This document shows, piece after piece, positions 1 through 8,619 of a stretch of 64,000 nucleotides of DNA. Location of the stretch: assembly GCA_964515395.1 (NCBI GenBank), contig CAZERC010000002.1:91185-155184 (forward strand). The letters run 5' to 3'. Position 1 is the first letter of the stretch; each line of letters opens with the position of its first letter. This stretch comes from UBA1876 sp964515395 (GTDB lineage: Bacteria > Synergistota > Synergistia > Synergistales > Thermovirgaceae). The notes under the pieces are model-generated. The model was given only the letters and a program-made list of their open reading frames with translations. It did no database searches and had not been told where the DNA came from. The translations under genes and the position numbers were made by a program.

Positions 1-58
1 TTGGTCATCAGCCGGCAGGACAGAGAACCCACCTATTCCGGGAATAGGGGGGTCTGTT

Positions 59-460
59 TTGATCAACCGGTACGTTCTTTTGACCAACAATCCGACTTTT
101 GCGCCCAAAAAGGGCGTCGACCTCGAAATGGTAAGGGGAGGCGCTGTCGATGTATTTCATCGAGCAAAGCGATGTATACTTCGAGGTTGCCGACTTCTGA
201 ACCATCCACTGTATGGAAACTTTACACCACAACAACAGCCCTTCCGGTCGTTGCTCTTGAGTCGTCCCGGCCTGGGACACGAGGCAAGGACCGACAGTTC
301 TTCCTATGAATTGATCCAGACGGCACTGGAACGTTACGGTTCCCGCATTCACAATCTCCCAAAACCGGAAGATTATCCTCAAAACATGCGTGCTGATTAC
401 GCCTATCTTGACAGGACACTGATGCAAGATGTTCTCCAGTCATATTGCGGGCGTGTGTGA
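59..460 (+). CDS. grdX: GrdX-like protein of the glycine reductase operon
   Basis: Small soluble protein (133 aa) of the GrdX family, which usually heads glycine, sarcosine or betaine reductase operons. Its biochemical role is not established; a regulatory or accessory role is usually assumed. The sequence shows the family pattern: an LLTNNP segment near the N-terminus, then an NHPLYGNFTPQQQPFRSLLLS stretch in the middle. A TTG start at 59 is chosen because a run of six G at 45-52 forms a Shine-Dalgarno at good spacing and no ATG fits. It lies about 50 bp upstream of the thioredoxin gene on the same strand. Clostridial operons often have a thioredoxin reductase gene between the two; it is absent here. 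The assignment rests on family resemblance and on the grd genes downstream. Confidence 0.8.
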   Translation: MINRYVLLTNNPTFAPKKGVDLEMVRGGAVDVFHRAKRCILRGCRLLNHPLYGNFTPQQQPFRSLLLSRPGLGHEARTDSSSYELIQTALERYGSRIHNLPKPEDYPQNMRADYAYLDRTLMQDVLQSYCGRV

Positions 461-510
461 GTGTCACTTGAAACAATTCCTGCAGGATTTCACGAAAGGA
501 GGTGAAAAGA

Positions 511-828
511 ATGATAGAGGTGAACAAGGACAATTTTGAGGAAGAAGTACTCAAAAGTGATGTCCCCGTCGTCGTCGACCTTTGGGGACCAAAATGCGGC
601 CCTTGCCTGTCTCTTATGCCGCAGATCGAGGAACTCGCAAAAGAGTATGAGGGCAAGGTCAAATTCTGCAAGCTCAATGTTGCGGAAAACCGCAGACTTG
701 TTATATCCCTGAAAGTTATGGGTGTCCCAACTTTCCTGTATTACAAGGACGGCGAAGTCGTCGACCGGGTGACGGGAGGTGAAGCGACGGCGGAAAAAAT
801 CCGTGAGAAAACGGAAAAACTCCTGTAG
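511..828 (+). CDS. trxA: Thioredoxin of the glycine reductase operon
   Basis: A 105-residue thioredoxin that would supply electrons to selenoprotein A of glycine reductase. The redox site reads WGPKCGPC, so the classical Trp before the first Cys is replaced by Lys while the C-G-P-C pair is intact. The GVPTFLYYKDGE segment gives the cis-Pro loop. An upstream in-frame GTG at 502 lies inside the strong AAAGGAGGTG ribosome site, so the ATG at 511 is chosen. It sits between grdX and grdE and is likely cotranscribed. No thioredoxin reductase gene is adjacent, so the reductase must be encoded elsewhere, possibly just left of this window. Confidence 0.93.
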   Translation: MIEVNKDNFEEEVLKSDVPVVVDLWGPKCGPCLSLMPQIEELAKEYEGKVKFCKLNVAENRRLVISLKVMGVPTFLYYKDGEVVDRVTGGEATAEKIREKTEKLL

Positions 829-876
829 AAGCCGATAATATGGGAGACCCTTCAACATGAAAGGGGGGAAACGGGT

Positions 877-2163
877 TTGAAGCTGAAATTGCGAAAAGTG
901 AATGTCACGAACGTCGAATGGGGTGAAAAGACCCGTGTTGAAGCGGGGACACTCTATGTCAACAAGCAGGAAATCCTTGACCTCGTCTCCAAAGATGTAC
1001 GTTTCAAAAGTGTTTCCGTGGAACTGGCGAGGCCCGGTGAAAGCGTCAGAATCATTCCGGTAAAGGATGCCGTGGAGCCGCGTTGCAAAAGGGAAGGGGA
1101 AAACGATGTCTTTCCCGGATTCATTGGCGATGTCGACAGCGTCGGAGAAGGTGAAACTGTGACCCTTTCCGGAGCGGCAGTGCTTACATGCGGGAAGATC
1201 GTCGGTTTCCAGGAAGGTATTGTCGACATGACCGGCCCCGGGGCGGAATATACGCCCTTTTCGAAGACCCGCAACGTCGTTCTTGTATTCGAGCCTGTGG
1301 ATGACCTCGAAAAGCATGAATACGAGGCGGCCTGCAGGATAGCCGGCTTAAAGACGGCTCATTACCTGGCAAAAAGTGCGGTCGACGTGGAACCCGATGA
1401 AACTGAAACCTACGAATTGCCGGATTTTGCCCAGGCCATGACTTCCCATCCGGGACTGCCCAAAGTGGCATATCTTTACATGTTGCAGTCCCAGGGGCTT
1501 CTCCATGATACTTATGTGTACGGCGTCGATGTGAAAAGAATCATTCCGACGCTCATCCACCCGAATGAGGTCATCGATGGCGCTATCGTTTCGGGCAACT
1601 GTGTTTCGGCCTGCGACAAGAACAGCACATTCGCCCATCAGAACAACCCTGTCATCAAGGGGATGTATGCACGTCACGGCAAGGATTTCAATTTTGTCGG
1701 CTGCATTATTACCAATGAGAATACGACACTTGCCGACAAGAAACGCAGCTCTTCCTATGCGGTGAAACTGGCGAAGATGCTAGGAGTCCAGGGCCTTGTC
1801 ATTTCCGAGGAAGGATTCGGAAATCCCGACACAGATCTGATAATGAACTGCCGGAAGGCGGAACAGGCCGGTGTCAGGACAGTTCTGCTGACCGACGAAT
1901 ACGCTGGAAGGGACGGTGCAAGCCAATCACTTGCCGATGCCTGTCCAGAAGCTGATGCTGTCGTTACGGGTGCGAACGCCAATGAGACGATCGTTTTACC
2001 GAAGCTCGAGAAGATCATAGGACTCAAGGAAAGCGCTGATGTAATTGCCGGAGGTTTCGACGGCTCGCTCCGCGAAGATGGTTCCATCGAGGTCGAAATC
2101 CAGGCCATTACAGGAGCCACGAGTGAACTTGGATTGAGCAAAATATCCGCTTACACAATCTGA
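877..2163 (+). CDS. grdE: Glycine reductase complex component B proprotein (alpha and beta subunits)
   Basis: Proprotein of 428 aa for the substrate-binding part of glycine reductase protein B. In the family it is cleaved before a Cys that becomes a pyruvoyl group, the carbonyl that forms a Schiff base with glycine. The expected motif is here: VSGNCVSACDKN, with the cleavable bond between Asn241 and Cys242, the same position I recall for the Eubacterium acidaminophilum enzyme. The TTG start at 877 follows an AAGGGGGG ribosome site at 861-868. The C-terminus (EIQAITGATSELG) is typical of the family. It is followed after 23 bp by grdA. The product acts in the cytoplasm with GrdB. Confidence 0.95.
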   Translation: MKLKLRKVNVTNVEWGEKTRVEAGTLYVNKQEILDLVSKDVRFKSVSVELARPGESVRIIPVKDAVEPRCKREGENDVFPGFIGDVDSVGEGETVTLSGAAVLTCGKIVGFQEGIVDMTGPGAEYTPFSKTRNVVLVFEPVDDLEKHEYEAACRIAGLKTAHYLAKSAVDVEPDETETYELPDFAQAMTSHPGLPKVAYLYMLQSQGLLHDTYVYGVDVKRIIPTLIHPNEVIDGAIVSGNCVSACDKNSTFAHQNNPVIKGMYARHGKDFNFVGCIITNENTTLADKKRSSSYAVKLAKMLGVQGLVISEEGFGNPDTDLIMNCRKAEQAGVRTVLLTDEYAGRDGASQSLADACPEADAVVTGANANETIVLPKLEKIIGLKESADVIAGGFDGSLREDGSIEVEIQAITGATSELGLSKISAYTI

Positions 2164-2186
2164 TATGAAAACAGGAGGTGACGTTC

Positions 2187-2663
2187 ATGGGCAAGCTTTC
2201 GGGCAAAAAACTGATTCTTCTCGGTGAACGGGACGGCGTTGCCGGACCCGCCATGGAGGAAAGCCTGAAAAATTGCGGCGCCGAAGTGGCTTTCTCGGTC
2301 ACCGAGTGCTTCGTCTGAACCGCCGCCGGAGCCATGGACCTGCAGAACCAGCAGCGCGTCAAGGATGCTGCTGACAAGTTCGGACCGGAGAACATCGTCG
2401 TTATCCTGGGCTCTTCCGATGCGGAAGGCGCAGAGATTTACGCAGAAACGGTTACGAACGGAGATCCGACATTCGCAGGTCCCTTGGCCGGAGCCCCGTT
2501 GGGGCTCGCCGTGTATCACATACTCGAGCCGGAAATTAAGGAAGAGGCCGACCAGGCCGTTTGGGAAGACCAGATCGGTATGATGGAAATGGTCCTTGAT
2601 GGTGAAGCCCTTGCCGAAGCCGTGAAGGGAATTCGTGAACAGTACAGCAAGTATACATTGTAA
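2187..2663 (+). CDS. grdA: Glycine reductase selenoprotein A, in-frame UGA = Sec44
   Basis: Selenoprotein A (158 aa) carries the carboxymethyl group from protein B to protein C as a Se-carboxymethyl-selenocysteine and is re-reduced by thioredoxin. The frame from ATG 2187 (after ACAGGAGGTG) is open to TAA at 2661-2663 except for one TGA at 2316-2318, codon 44. The context is C-F-V-U-T-A-A-G-A-M-D, the conserved Cys-x-x-Sec redox motif, and codon 44 is the known Sec position in the family. Ordinary gene calling would report only the part from 2334 onwards. I see no perfect hairpin directly after this UGA by eye, although GC-rich partly self-complementary sequence follows. It lies between grdE and grdB with short gaps. 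Confidence 0.96.
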
Positions 2664-2695
2664 AACAAGACGAATCCAGGAAAGGGGGTGGGTAG

Positions 2696-4003
2696 ATGGC
2701 CTTTAAAGTCGTTCATTACATCAACCAGTTTTTTGCCGGAATCGGGGGCGAGGAAAAAGCAAATATCCCGCCCGAGGCCAGAAACGGGGCTGTAGGCCCC
2801 GGAATGGCCTTGAATCAGGCCTTCGGTGGCGATGCCGAAGTGGTCGGGACAATCATCTGCGGCGATTCCTACTTTGCCGATAACATCGAGAAAGCCCGGC
2901 AGGAGATTCTGGAACTGGTGAAACAATTTGAAGCCGACGGGCTTGTCGCAGGGCCGGCCTTCAATGCGGGCCGTTACGGAACGGCCTGTGGCGACGTTTG
3001 CGAGACCGTTGGAAAGGAACTTTCGATACCCGCGGTCACCGGAATGTACACGGAAAACCCCGGTGTCGACATGTACAGGAAATCGACATATATCGTCGAA
3101 ACGGCAGACAGCGCCAGGGGGATGAAAAACGCCGTACCGGTGATGGCACGCATCCTTCTCAAGCAACTCAAGGGTGAACCACTGGGGAAACCCGAGGAAG
3201 AAGGCTATATTCCAAGAGGGATTCGGGTCAATTTCTTCGCGGAAAAAATCGGTGCCGAAAGAGCCCTTGAAATGCTCGTCAAAAAGCTCAAAGGCGAACC
3301 CTTCACGACGGAGTATCCCATGCCGGCCTTTGACAGGGTGCCGCCGAATCCGCCTATTGAGGACATGTCGCAGGCGACGGTCGCCCTTGTGACGTCGGGC
3401 GGCATTGTCCCGAAAGGGAATCCCGACCATATCGAGGCTTCCAGTGCGTCGAAATATGGCGAATACAGCCTGGAAGGCATGGAGAGCATCTCGGCCGAAA
3501 CCCATGAGACGGCCCACGGCGGCTATGATCCAACCTATGCGAACGACGATCCGAACAGGGTGCTCCCTGTTGATGCCATGCGTGAATTGGCCAATGAAGG
3601 TGTCATTGGGAGATTTCACGAAACCTACTACAGCACTGTCGGGAACGGGACGTCAGTTGACAACGCATCGCGTTACGGAAGTGAAATCGCCCAGAAGCTC
3701 AAGGACCACAATGTAGATGCCGTCATCGTTACATCCACCTGAGGAACCTGTACTCGTTGCGGTGCAACGATTGTAAAGGAAATTGAACGAGCGGGGCTTC
3801 CGGTGGCGCACGTATGCACCATCGTCCCCATTTCGCTGACGGTTGGGGCAAACAGGATCATTCCCGCCGTTGCCATTCCGCATCCTTTGGGAGATCCCGA
3901 AAAGACACCGGCTGAAGAAAAGAAACTGCGAAAGGCTCTTGTGAAAAAAGCGCTTCTCGCGATGCAGACGCCGGTAGACGAACAGACAGTATTCAATGAA
4001 TAA
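2696..4003 (+). CDS. grdB: Glycine reductase component B gamma subunit, in-frame UGA = Sec349
   Basis: Selenoprotein subunit of protein B, which attacks the glycine Schiff base on GrdE, releases ammonia and passes the carboxymethyl group to GrdA. The frame from ATG 2696 (ribosome site AAAGGGGGTG) is open to TAA 4001-4003 with a single internal TGA at 3740-3742, codon 349. The context V-T-S-T-U-G-T-C-T-R-C-G is the typical GrdB Sec-x-x-Cys-x-x-Cys site. The full length of 435 aa matches the family. Standard prediction would stop at 3742 and lose the last 86 residues. A hairpin 11 bp after the UGA is a good candidate for the recoding element. A perfect hairpin separates it from grdC. Confidence 0.96.
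3747..3779 (+). promoter_or_regulatory. Candidate bacterial SECIS hairpin of grdB
   Basis: Beginning a few bases after the UGA at 3740-3742 there is a stem of TCGTTGC (3754-3760) with GCAACGA (3764-3770) closed by a GGT loop. It extends downward through TAC/GTA (3751-3753 with 3773-3775, two-base bulge) and CCT/AGG. Position just 3' of the UGA and a G-U-containing apical loop are what bacterial SelB-recognised SECIS elements show. The hairpin also encodes conserved GrdB residues, so part of the pattern could be coding constraint. Confidence 0.65.
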
Positions 4004-4019
4004 GCATGCTTGATTGACG

Positions 4020-4054
4020 GCAGGGCCCGGTTCCTGCAGGGGACCGGGCCCTGC
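4020..4054 (+). other. Intercistronic hairpin between grdB and grdC
   Basis: GCAGGGCCCGGT (4020-4031) and ACCGGGCCCTGC (4043-4054) form a perfect 12-bp GC-rich stem with an 11-base loop that is itself palindromic (CCTGCAGG). No T tract follows, so it does not look like an intrinsic terminator. It stands before the grdC ribosome site and may act in mRNA processing, stability or differential expression within the operon. Confidence 0.7.
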
Positions 4055-4090
4055 AGAACAAGAGTGTATTGCGTGGAGGAGGAAAGGGTT

Positions 4091-5626
4091 ATGTCGAATG
4101 TTTCAATCCAGGGATATGCCTATTGCTTGAATCACGTTCCGCAGCTGGCCTTTCATTACGGGATGACTCCCTTTACTGAACGGCAAGCAAGGGGAGAGAC
4201 TGAATATATACAGAAACTCAAGAAGAGAATGCAGACTTTCGAAGAAGCCTGTTCCTACGCACCGAACCAGGCCTACATCGGCGCCATGGATCTCGAAACC
4301 CTTTCCGGACAGCCTGCACCCATGTATGAAAACAGGCTCGAACAGGCATCGAGAAAGGGAAAATACGGGGAAATCATGCCCGAAGACGAGTTCATCGGGC
4401 TCATGGATATATGTGATGTTTTCGACATCATCTGGCTTGAAGAAGGTTTCGCAGCCGGCATCGGCGAAAAACTCTCGAATCATCCGTTGCTCGATGAAGC
4501 GCAGTTGAAGAAGCTGGAAAAGGGACATGCGCCTGCGGAAATTGCGGAAGAAATCGAAAAACACGGGGCACTCCCGATTTATCTGGGGGACGAAATTGTC
4601 GGGTGCAGCCGGAAAGGGCATGAAACAGATGAATGCCTCTCGGCATACGTCCTGATGGAAAACATTGCCTCCAAGGCAAGCGCCGTTCTCTCGTTGCTTC
4701 ATCTCATCAGGAATTCGGGAGTCTCCCCCCGGGATATCGACTTTGTCGTCGAATGTTCTGAAGAAGCTGCAGGCGACGCCAACCAGCGTGGTGGAGGGAA
4801 CTTTGCGAAGGCCGTTGCAGAGATAACCGGGTGCGTCAACGCTTCCGGTTTCGATATACGAAGTTTTTGTGCTGGTCCCGTAAACGCCGTCATCGCTGCA
4901 GGGGCCCAGGTCGGAAGTGGAGTGCGGAAAAACGTCGCCGTCGTAGCCGGTGGAGCCGTTCCGAAACTCTACATGAACAGCCGTGATCACGTGCGGAAAG
5001 ATATGCCGGCTCTGGAAGATTGTCTTGGTGGTTTTGCCGTGCTTCTGGGGCCTGAGGACGGAAAGGCGCCTGTTATACGGCTCGATGCCGTCGGCAAGCA
5101 CACTGTCAGTGCCGGTTCTTCGCCACAGGCGATAACTGGCGCTCTTGTCTGGGATCCCCTGCAGAAGCTGGGGCTCGGATTCGACGATATCGACAAATAC
5201 GCAGCAGAACTGCATATACCGGAAATCACCGTGCCGGCCGGAGCCGGAGACGTGCCGACGGCAAACTTCAAGATGATCGCTGCCCTTGCAGTCATGAAAG
5301 GGCAGCTTGAAAAGAGTGCCATGAACGATTTCGTCTCTCAAAAAGGAATGCCGGGCTTTGCCCATACCCAGGGGCACATCCCATCGGGAGTCCCCTTCAT
5401 CGGCCACGCCTGTGATGCCATTCTTGCCGGTGACATGGAACGGGTAATGGTTATCGGGAAGGGCAGCCTCTTTTTGGCCCGCCTGACGAATCTTTCCGAC
5501 GGAGCATCTTTCGTCATTGAGAAGCCCGGGGAAACTCAAGCCGGAGAAGGACTGACGAAAGAAGACATCAGGGAAGCCCTGCTTGACGCCTTGGGCGAAA
5601 TCGCCGATGGGCTCCAGAAAGACTGA
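4091..5626 (+). CDS. grdC: Glycine reductase complex component C beta subunit
   Basis: Beta subunit of protein C (511 aa), which with GrdD receives the carboxymethyl group from selenoprotein A, forms an acetyl-enzyme thioester and releases acetyl phosphate. The protein is related to beta-ketoacyl-ACP synthase III/acyltransferase folds, consistent with that chemistry. Family features are seen along the whole length, including the N-terminal MSNVSIQGYAYCLNHVP and a Cys-containing NASGFDIRSFCAGPVNAV region. The open frame extends upstream to 4010, but the ATG at 4091 follows a GGAGGAGGAAAGG ribosome site and gives the usual family length. The stop is 15 bp before the ATG of grdD. Confidence 0.94.
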   Translation: MSNVSIQGYAYCLNHVPQLAFHYGMTPFTERQARGETEYIQKLKKRMQTFEEACSYAPNQAYIGAMDLETLSGQPAPMYENRLEQASRKGKYGEIMPEDEFIGLMDICDVFDIIWLEEGFAAGIGEKLSNHPLLDEAQLKKLEKGHAPAEIAEEIEKHGALPIYLGDEIVGCSRKGHETDECLSAYVLMENIASKASAVLSLLHLIRNSGVSPRDIDFVVECSEEAAGDANQRGGGNFAKAVAEITGCVNASGFDIRSFCAGPVNAVIAAGAQVGSGVRKNVAVVAGGAVPKLYMNSRDHVRKDMPALEDCLGGFAVLLGPEDGKAPVIRLDAVGKHTVSAGSSPQAITGALVWDPLQKLGLGFDDIDKYAAELHIPEITVPAGAGDVPTANFKMIAALAVMKGQLEKSAMNDFVSQKGMPGFAHTQGHIPSGVPFIGHACDAILAGDMERVMVIGKGSLFLARLTNLSDGASFVIEKPGETQAGEGLTKEDIREALLDALGEIADGLQKD

Positions 5627-5641
5627 CGGGGAGTGTCGCCG

Positions 5642-6796
5642 ATGTCGCAACTTCGGAAAATGATTGGCGAGGAACTCACGGAAATCATAAAGACGGCGCG
5701 TTCCGGCGGGCCGGTTACCAGAATCGGTCTCATGGCTTCCGGCAGCGAGTTGGGAACCGATGAGCTTCTTCGCGGCGCACTGGAGGCACACGGGAGATAT
5801 CGGGATATACAGGTCGTCATGATCGGACCAAAAACCGATGAAACTTGCGGTCTGGAATGGATCGAAACGGCCGAAGACGAGCAGGCGATGGCCCAGGGCA
5901 TGGAAAAGGCGCTCAAAGAGAGAAACATTGACGGGGCTGTAGCCCTTCACTATCCCTTCCCTCTTGGAGTGACCACTGTCGGACGGGTCATGACTCCAGC
6001 CAGGGGAAATCCGATGTTCATTGCCTCCACGACAGGAACGAGTGCGACTTCAAGAATTGAAGCCATGGTTCTGAATGCCTTGTACGGGATTGCTGTCGCG
6101 AAGTCGACTGGAATCGATGCCCCTTCGGTCGGGATACTGAACGTCGACGGAGCACAGACCGTTTACAGAAGTCTGAAAAAACTCAATGACAACGGATACG
6201 ACATCACCTTCGGTGAAAGCGTCAGAAGCGACGGCGGTGCGGTTCTCAGGGGAAATGACATTTTGGCAGGATCGGTGGATGTCTGCGTGACTGACACGCT
6301 TACCGGAAATGTCCTCATGAAGCTGTTTTCTGCCTATAGTACGGGCGGCAGCTATGAATCCCTTGGATGGGGATACGGGCCTTCCGTCGGAAGAGAATGG
6401 AAGCATGTGGTATCGATCATATCGCGGGCTTCTGGTGCCCCTGTCATTGCCAATGCCATCCGTCTTGCAGCAGATGCCGTGAAAGGCGATGTCCCTGCAT
6501 GTGTCCTTGAGGAACTCCGGAGAGCCGAAAACGCCGGACTTGGTGAAATACTTGCTGCTGCATCGCCCGAACCAAAGGCGGCGGGCGAAGAGGAAGTGGC
6601 GGCTCCCCCCGCTGAACCAACGGACGAAGAACTCCACGGTGTTGATGTGCTTTCAATCGAGGATGCTGTCAGGGAGCTGTGGAAAAAAGGGATATATGCT
6701 GAATCCGCAATGGGGTGTACCGGTCCCGTGGTCAAGGTCTCATCGGCACATCTTGCCGAATCGACTGAAATCTTGCGGGAAAAGAACTATCTCTAA
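5642..6796 (+). CDS. grdD: Glycine reductase complex component C alpha subunit
   Basis: Alpha subunit of protein C (384 aa), which catalyses the last step, phosphorolysis of the acetyl thioester to acetyl phosphate. It resembles PlsX/phosphate acetyltransferase-like proteins. The active-site thiol is visible: ESAMGCTGPVVKVS near the C-terminus places the Cys at residue 359, the position I recall for the E. acidaminophilum enzyme. ATG 5642 is preferred over GTG 5633 because the GACGGGGAG ribosome site ends at 5632. A charged Ala/Pro/Glu-rich linker (about residues 300-330) precedes the C-terminal part. It is the last gene of the operon, and I see no clear intrinsic terminator behind it. Confidence 0.95.
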   Translation: MSQLRKMIGEELTEIIKTARSGGPVTRIGLMASGSELGTDELLRGALEAHGRYRDIQVVMIGPKTDETCGLEWIETAEDEQAMAQGMEKALKERNIDGAVALHYPFPLGVTTVGRVMTPARGNPMFIASTTGTSATSRIEAMVLNALYGIAVAKSTGIDAPSVGILNVDGAQTVYRSLKKLNDNGYDITFGESVRSDGGAVLRGNDILAGSVDVCVTDTLTGNVLMKLFSAYSTGGSYESLGWGYGPSVGREWKHVVSIISRASGAPVIANAIRLAADAVKGDVPACVLEELRRAENAGLGEILAAASPEPKAAGEEEVAAPPAEPTDEELHGVDVLSIEDAVRELWKKGIYAESAMGCTGPVVKVSSAHLAESTEILREKNYL

Positions 6797-7151
6797 ACCC
6801 GGAATATTCCACAGCCTGAAAGTTCGACAAACGTTAAAAGACTGAAGTGACGGAGTTCAAGCAGGAAGAGGCTTTCGAGAGACGCGAAATAAAGAATAGG
6901 TGAAAGTGCGGGAAAAGACGGTAAGAAAAAAACGGTAAAAAAGGTAAATCATTGATGCCTGATAAATCATTGTGAGATGCCCCGTTAGGAAAGAGACTTG
7001 AAGTCGATAAGCTTTTCCGGTTCCTGTTATAATATGGGATAACATTTTACATAATTAATGAGAGGAGGGCGGGAAAGGGCAGGGTATACCGGAAGGAGCA
7101 ATTGAGAGGCAACATGGAATCAGAGAAGAACAAGAAGAGGGGTGTACTGAC
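6797..7151 (+). other. Non-coding gap between grdD and the symporter gene
   Basis: No credible gene. The first part is purine-rich with repeated GGTAA/A-run motifs around 6920-6948, then come two copies of TAAATCATTG (see repeat entry). A TATAAT hexamer at 7028-7033 is a plausible -10 element for the symporter gene, but no convincing -35 lies 16-18 bp upstream. I see no GC hairpin with a T tract that would end the grd operon. Confidence 0.6.
6945..6980 (+). repeat. Imperfect direct repeat TAAATCATTG...GATGCC
   Basis: TAAATCATTG occurs at 6945-6954 and again at 6963-6972, and each copy is followed closely by GATGCC. The two units are offset by 18 bp. This could be a short tandem duplication or paired binding sites for a regulator of the downstream symporter gene; nothing further can be read from it. 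Confidence 0.5.
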
Positions 7152-8546
7152 ATGGAAGCGTTGATGAGAATCAATGGAACCGTCAACGGCATTGTATGGG
7201 GACCGCCCATGCTGGCTTTGCTGGTCGGTACGGGCATTTACCTGACGGTCATCCTCGGTTTTCCCCAAATCCGGTATTTTGGATTCATGTTCAAGGAAAT
7301 TTTCGGACAGCTTGGCAAAAAGGCCGAAGGCGAAGGGACAATCTCGGCTTTCGGCGCACTTGCAACCGCGCTGGCCTCGACGCTGGGGTCGGGGAATATC
7401 GCCGGAGCGGCGACGGCCATCCATCTTGGAGGCCCGGGTGCCTTGTTCTGGATGTGGATAACGGCGATATTCGGCATGGCTACAAAGATGACCGAGGTCG
7501 CCCTTGCCGTCAAGTTCAGGGAGAAAGACTCCGAGGGCAACTGGCGCGGAGGCACCATGTATGTCATGGAGAAGGGCCTCGGCCAGAAATGGCTGGCCTG
7601 GCTTTTCGCTTTCTTTGCCATGTTTGCGGCCTTCGGTATCGGAAACGCCATTCAGGCCAATTCCACGGCCGAAGCTCTCAACCTTGGATTTGGTGTTCCT
7701 CACTGGGTTTCAGGTGTCGGCATGGCGATACTGGTGGCGTTGGTCATTATCGGCGGCCTGAAGAGAATCGCCGAAGTGACAACCTATCTGGTCCCCGCCA
7801 TGGCCGTGTTTTACATTATCGGTGGCGTACTCGTCATCGCTCTTCACGCCGATCTTATTCCTCAGGCAATCAGCAATGCCGTATATTATGCCTTCAATGA
7901 TCCCATGGCAATGCCCGGAGCCATTGCGGGCTGGTCGATCAAGATGGCCCTGACCAAGGGCGTCGCCCGCGGTGTTTTCTCCAACGAAGCCGGCCTTGGA
8001 TCCGCTCCAATGGTTCACGCCACGGCCGTAACGGACCATCCAGCCAAACAGGGCTGCTACGGCATTTTCGAGGTGTTCATGGATACCATCGTGGTGTGTT
8101 CCATCACCTGCATCGGCATCCTGACCACCGGCACGCTGATCGATTATCCGGAGCTGACGGGCGCCCAGCTCACCCTGACGGCCTTCAGCACCGTACTCGG
8201 ACAACCCGGGGTGATGATCCTTTCCCTCGGACTCGCCATGTTCGCCTTTTCGACGATCCTCGGCTGGTACTGGTATGGCGAAACGGGAGCAACGTATATA
8301 TTCGGGTTGAAAGTGACCCCTGTTTACAAGGTCCTCTGGATTGCCGTCGTGGTTGTCGGCGCCTGGGGCGGTGGTGGAAAGTTCCTGGCGAATATCTGGA
8401 ATCTTTCGGATACCATGAACGGGTTGATGGCGGCACCAAACCTCGTGGCCTTGCTCTGGCTCTCCAATGAAATGCGCAAGATAGTCAAGGATTTTGATCA
8501 GAAACGGGCCCAGGGGAAGGTCAAAGCGGAGGCGGACAAGAAGTAA
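7152..8546 (+). CDS. Alanine/glycine:cation symporter (AGCS family)
   Basis: Integral membrane transporter (464 aa) of the AGCS/AlsT family, which takes up alanine or glycine with sodium ions or protons. Family signatures are clear: VWGPPMLALLVGTGIYLT at the N-terminus, TALASTLGSGNIAGAA, and GGPGALFWMWITAIFGMATK, with about ten hydrophobic segments. The ATG at 7152 follows AAGAGGGGTG. It precedes alanine racemase and alanine dehydrogenase genes, so alanine is the likely substrate, while glycine for the upstream reductase is also possible. A perfect hairpin (8569-8601) separates it from alr. Confidence 0.93.
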   Translation: MEALMRINGTVNGIVWGPPMLALLVGTGIYLTVILGFPQIRYFGFMFKEIFGQLGKKAEGEGTISAFGALATALASTLGSGNIAGAATAIHLGGPGALFWMWITAIFGMATKMTEVALAVKFREKDSEGNWRGGTMYVMEKGLGQKWLAWLFAFFAMFAAFGIGNAIQANSTAEALNLGFGVPHWVSGVGMAILVALVIIGGLKRIAEVTTYLVPAMAVFYIIGGVLVIALHADLIPQAISNAVYYAFNDPMAMPGAIAGWSIKMALTKGVARGVFSNEAGLGSAPMVHATAVTDHPAKQGCYGIFEVFMDTIVVCSITCIGILTTGTLIDYPELTGAQLTLTAFSTVLGQPGVMILSLGLAMFAFSTILGWYWYGETGATYIFGLKVTPVYKVLWIAVVVVGAWGGGGKFLANIWNLSDTMNGLMAAPNLVALLWLSNEMRKIVKDFDQKRAQGKVKAEADKK

Positions 8547-8568
8547 CCGGGAAAACACCGGGAAGGTC

Positions 8569-8601
8569 TTGTACAGGGCGGGGTGTTCCCGCCCTGTACA
8601 A
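8569..8601 (+). other. Intercistronic hairpin between the symporter gene and alr
   Basis: TTGTACAGGGCGGG (8569-8582) pairs perfectly with CCCGCCCTGTACAA (8588-8601), a 14-bp stem with a 5-base loop. It is followed at once by the alr ribosome site (AAAGGAGG, 8606-8613) and not by a T tract, so termination is unlikely. It resembles the hairpins at 4020, 34346 and 40747. Confidence 0.75.
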
Positions 8602-8619
8602 TCGAAAAGGAGGAACGGG

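Noticed and set aside
2187..2663. grdA as a pseudogene interrupted by TGA
   Set aside because: The TGA is at the known Sec position (codon 44), flanking sequence is conserved and ribosome site and length are intact, so recoding explains it.
2696..4003. grdB as two genes (2696-3742 and 3803-4003)
   Set aside because: The frame continues through the TGA with the conserved U-G-T-C-T-R-C motif and a hairpin follows; the second piece has no ribosome site of its own.
4103..5950. 615-codon open frame on the minus strand opposite grdC and grdD
   Set aside because: It is the antisense shadow of two certain genes, has no ribosome site and no recognisable family features. High GC at third positions of the true frame keeps the opposite strand open.
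6857..7045. Short minus-strand open frame in the gap before the symporter gene
   Set aside because: Low-complexity AT-rich translation, no ribosome site, and it covers the candidate promoter and repeat region.
8569..8601. Hairpin before alr as an intrinsic terminator
   Set aside because: No T tract follows, and the alr ribosome site begins 4 bases later.
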